Shown here: one piece after another, positions 63,233 through 64,000 of the stretch | Numbering within the stretch: position 1 is the first letter of the stretch | How the letters are laid out: each line of letters opens with the position of its first letter | Source of the DNA: Actinomyces sp. S6-Spd3 | Lineage (GTDB): Bacteria > Actinomycetota > Actinomycetes > Actinomycetales > Actinomycetaceae | Assembly (NCBI RefSeq): GCF_000758755.1 | Contig: NZ_JRMV01000275.1 | Location: 62,001 to 126,000, forward strand | Direction: 5' to 3' | Length of the DNA: 64,000 nt | Notes under the pieces: model-generated | Told to the model about the DNA's origin: nothing | Databases searched by the model: none | What the model saw: the letters and a program-made list of their open reading frames with translations, nothing else | Made by a program: the position numbers and the translations under genes

Positions 63233-64000
63233 ATGACACTTAGTATTTTGTGGTTTATCCTCATCGCCGTCCTGTGGACCATGTACCTGGTTCTCGAGGG
63301 CTTCGACTACGGCGTTGGAATGCTCCAAGGATTCCTCGCCCGCGACGATCGCGAACGCACTCAAGCGCTCCGTACCATTGGCCCCCACTGGGATGGCAAT
63401 GAAGTGTGGCTTCTCACCGCCGGTGGAGCGACCTTCGCAGCGTTCCCCGAGTGGTACGCCACGATGTTCTCCGGAATGTACTTGGCACTCTTCCTGATCC
63501 TCCTCGCTCTCATCGTGCGTGTGTGCGCAATCGAGTGGCGTTCGAAGATCAAGTCCGAGAAGTGGCGCAGCGTCTGGGATCGTACCCACGCAGTATCAGC
63601 TCTCCTCGTTCCGCTCCTCTTCGGTGTTGCCTTCGCCAACCTGGTTCAGGGAATGAAGATCGAAGTTGTCACCCACGGCACCAACGCGGTGGTTGCCCCC
63701 GAGGATGTTCCTGCATCTTTGGCAACGGCTGTTCACCAGCTCACCGGCGGGTTCTTCTCTCTCCTCACCCCCTACACCCTCCTTGGTGGAGTCGTACTGG
63801 TTGCCCTGTGCTTGGCACACGGTGCACAATTCCTGGCACTCAAGACCGAAGGCGACTTGCGCGAGCGAGCAAATACATTTGCGGCTCCCGCTTCGGTTGC
63901 GGCCACCGCTCTGGCAGCAATCTGGGTCATCTGGGGACAATTCGCATACTCGACGAATGTCTTCGCATGGCTCCCGCTTCTCGTTGCAGCCCTGTGCTTG
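63233..64000 (+). CDS. cydB: Cytochrome bd oxidase subunit II (partial, 3' end off window)
   Basis: Starts at ATG 63233, 14 bp after cydA, with GGAAAGGAAG upstream, and stays open for 256 codons to the edge. LWFILIAVLWTMYLVLEGFDYGVGML and TIGPHWDGNEVWLLTAGGATFAAFP are hallmark CydB segments. Forms the bd oxidase with CydA; cydCD would be expected beyond the window. Confidence 0.95.
   Translation, partial: MTLSILWFILIAVLWTMYLVLEGFDYGVGMLQGFLARDDRERTQALRTIGPHWDGNEVWLLTAGGATFAAFPEWYATMFSGMYLALFLILLALIVRVCAIEWRSKIKSEKWRSVWDRTHAVSALLVPLLFGVAFANLVQGMKIEVVTHGTNAVVAPEDVPASLATAVHQLTGGFFSLLTPYTLLGGVVLVALCLAHGAQFLALKTEGDLRERANTFAAPASVAATALAAIWVIWGQFAYSTNVFAWLPLLVAALCL

Overview
The window looks like a chromosomal segment of a mid-to-high G+C actinobacterium, most likely of the family Actinomycetaceae (Actinomyces/Schaalia type). 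This is inferred from the rne-rplU-rpmA-obgE-proB-proA-nadD-rsfS-phosphatase order, the translational type of ileS T-box, frequent GTG starts, U-tract-poor hairpin terminators and the protein families present. No phage, insertion sequence, CRISPR array or replication origin was seen. Both ends are cut inside genes: dhaM on the left and cydB on the right.

Layout. 1-3.9 kb, minus strand: folC followed by dhaK-dhaL-dhaM, a PTS-dependent dihydroxyacetone kinase whose DhaK lacks its usual N-terminus. 4.0-9.4 kb, plus strand: a tandem array of seven paralogous, unrecognised membrane-anchored proteins, built as two A-B-C cassettes separated by a D copy. This is the most unusual locus in the window. 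9.5-13 kb: ABC exporter plus DesK/LuxR-type two-component system. 13-18.6 kb, minus: a LacI-type regulator, sugar ABC importer and cytoplasmic sulfatase operon. 18.75-24.4 kb: a small coiled-coil/L7-L12-tail-like protein, ileS with a T-box leader, and a YraQ-YcgQ-type permease pair. 24.5-31.8 kb: a Gly/Gln-repeat membrane protein, then MFS sugar porter, second cytoplasmic sulfatase, ROK regulator, anaerobic sulfatase-maturating enzyme and TauE/SafE anion exporter. 31.8-36.8 kb, minus: SDR oxidoreductase and glpABC. 37-41.7 kb: two large metallopeptidases (M13 and M1). 41.8-45.2 kb: CynX-like MFS and an OPT-family peptide transporter. 45.4-51.6 kb: an orphan carbohydrate-binding domain, a LacI regulator, and an Fbp/Afu-type ABC importer with a 2H phosphoesterase. 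51.8-61.3 kb, minus: the housekeeping ribosome/proline/NAD cluster ending in tRNA-Ala. 61.7-64 kb: cydAB.

How it fits together. The two sulfatase loci read as one sulfated-glycan programme. Sulfated sugars enter by the ABC importer or the MFS porter and are desulfated inside the cell by sulfatases whose active-site Cys needs oxidation by the single anSME. The released anion may leave through TauE/SafE. glpABC and dhaKLM give two routes from glycerol derivatives to dihydroxyacetone phosphate. cytochrome bd, glpABC and anSME fit a microaerobic/anaerobic host-associated life, and PepO, PepN and OPT fit peptide feeding. Functions come from motif recognition by eye; no database search was run.
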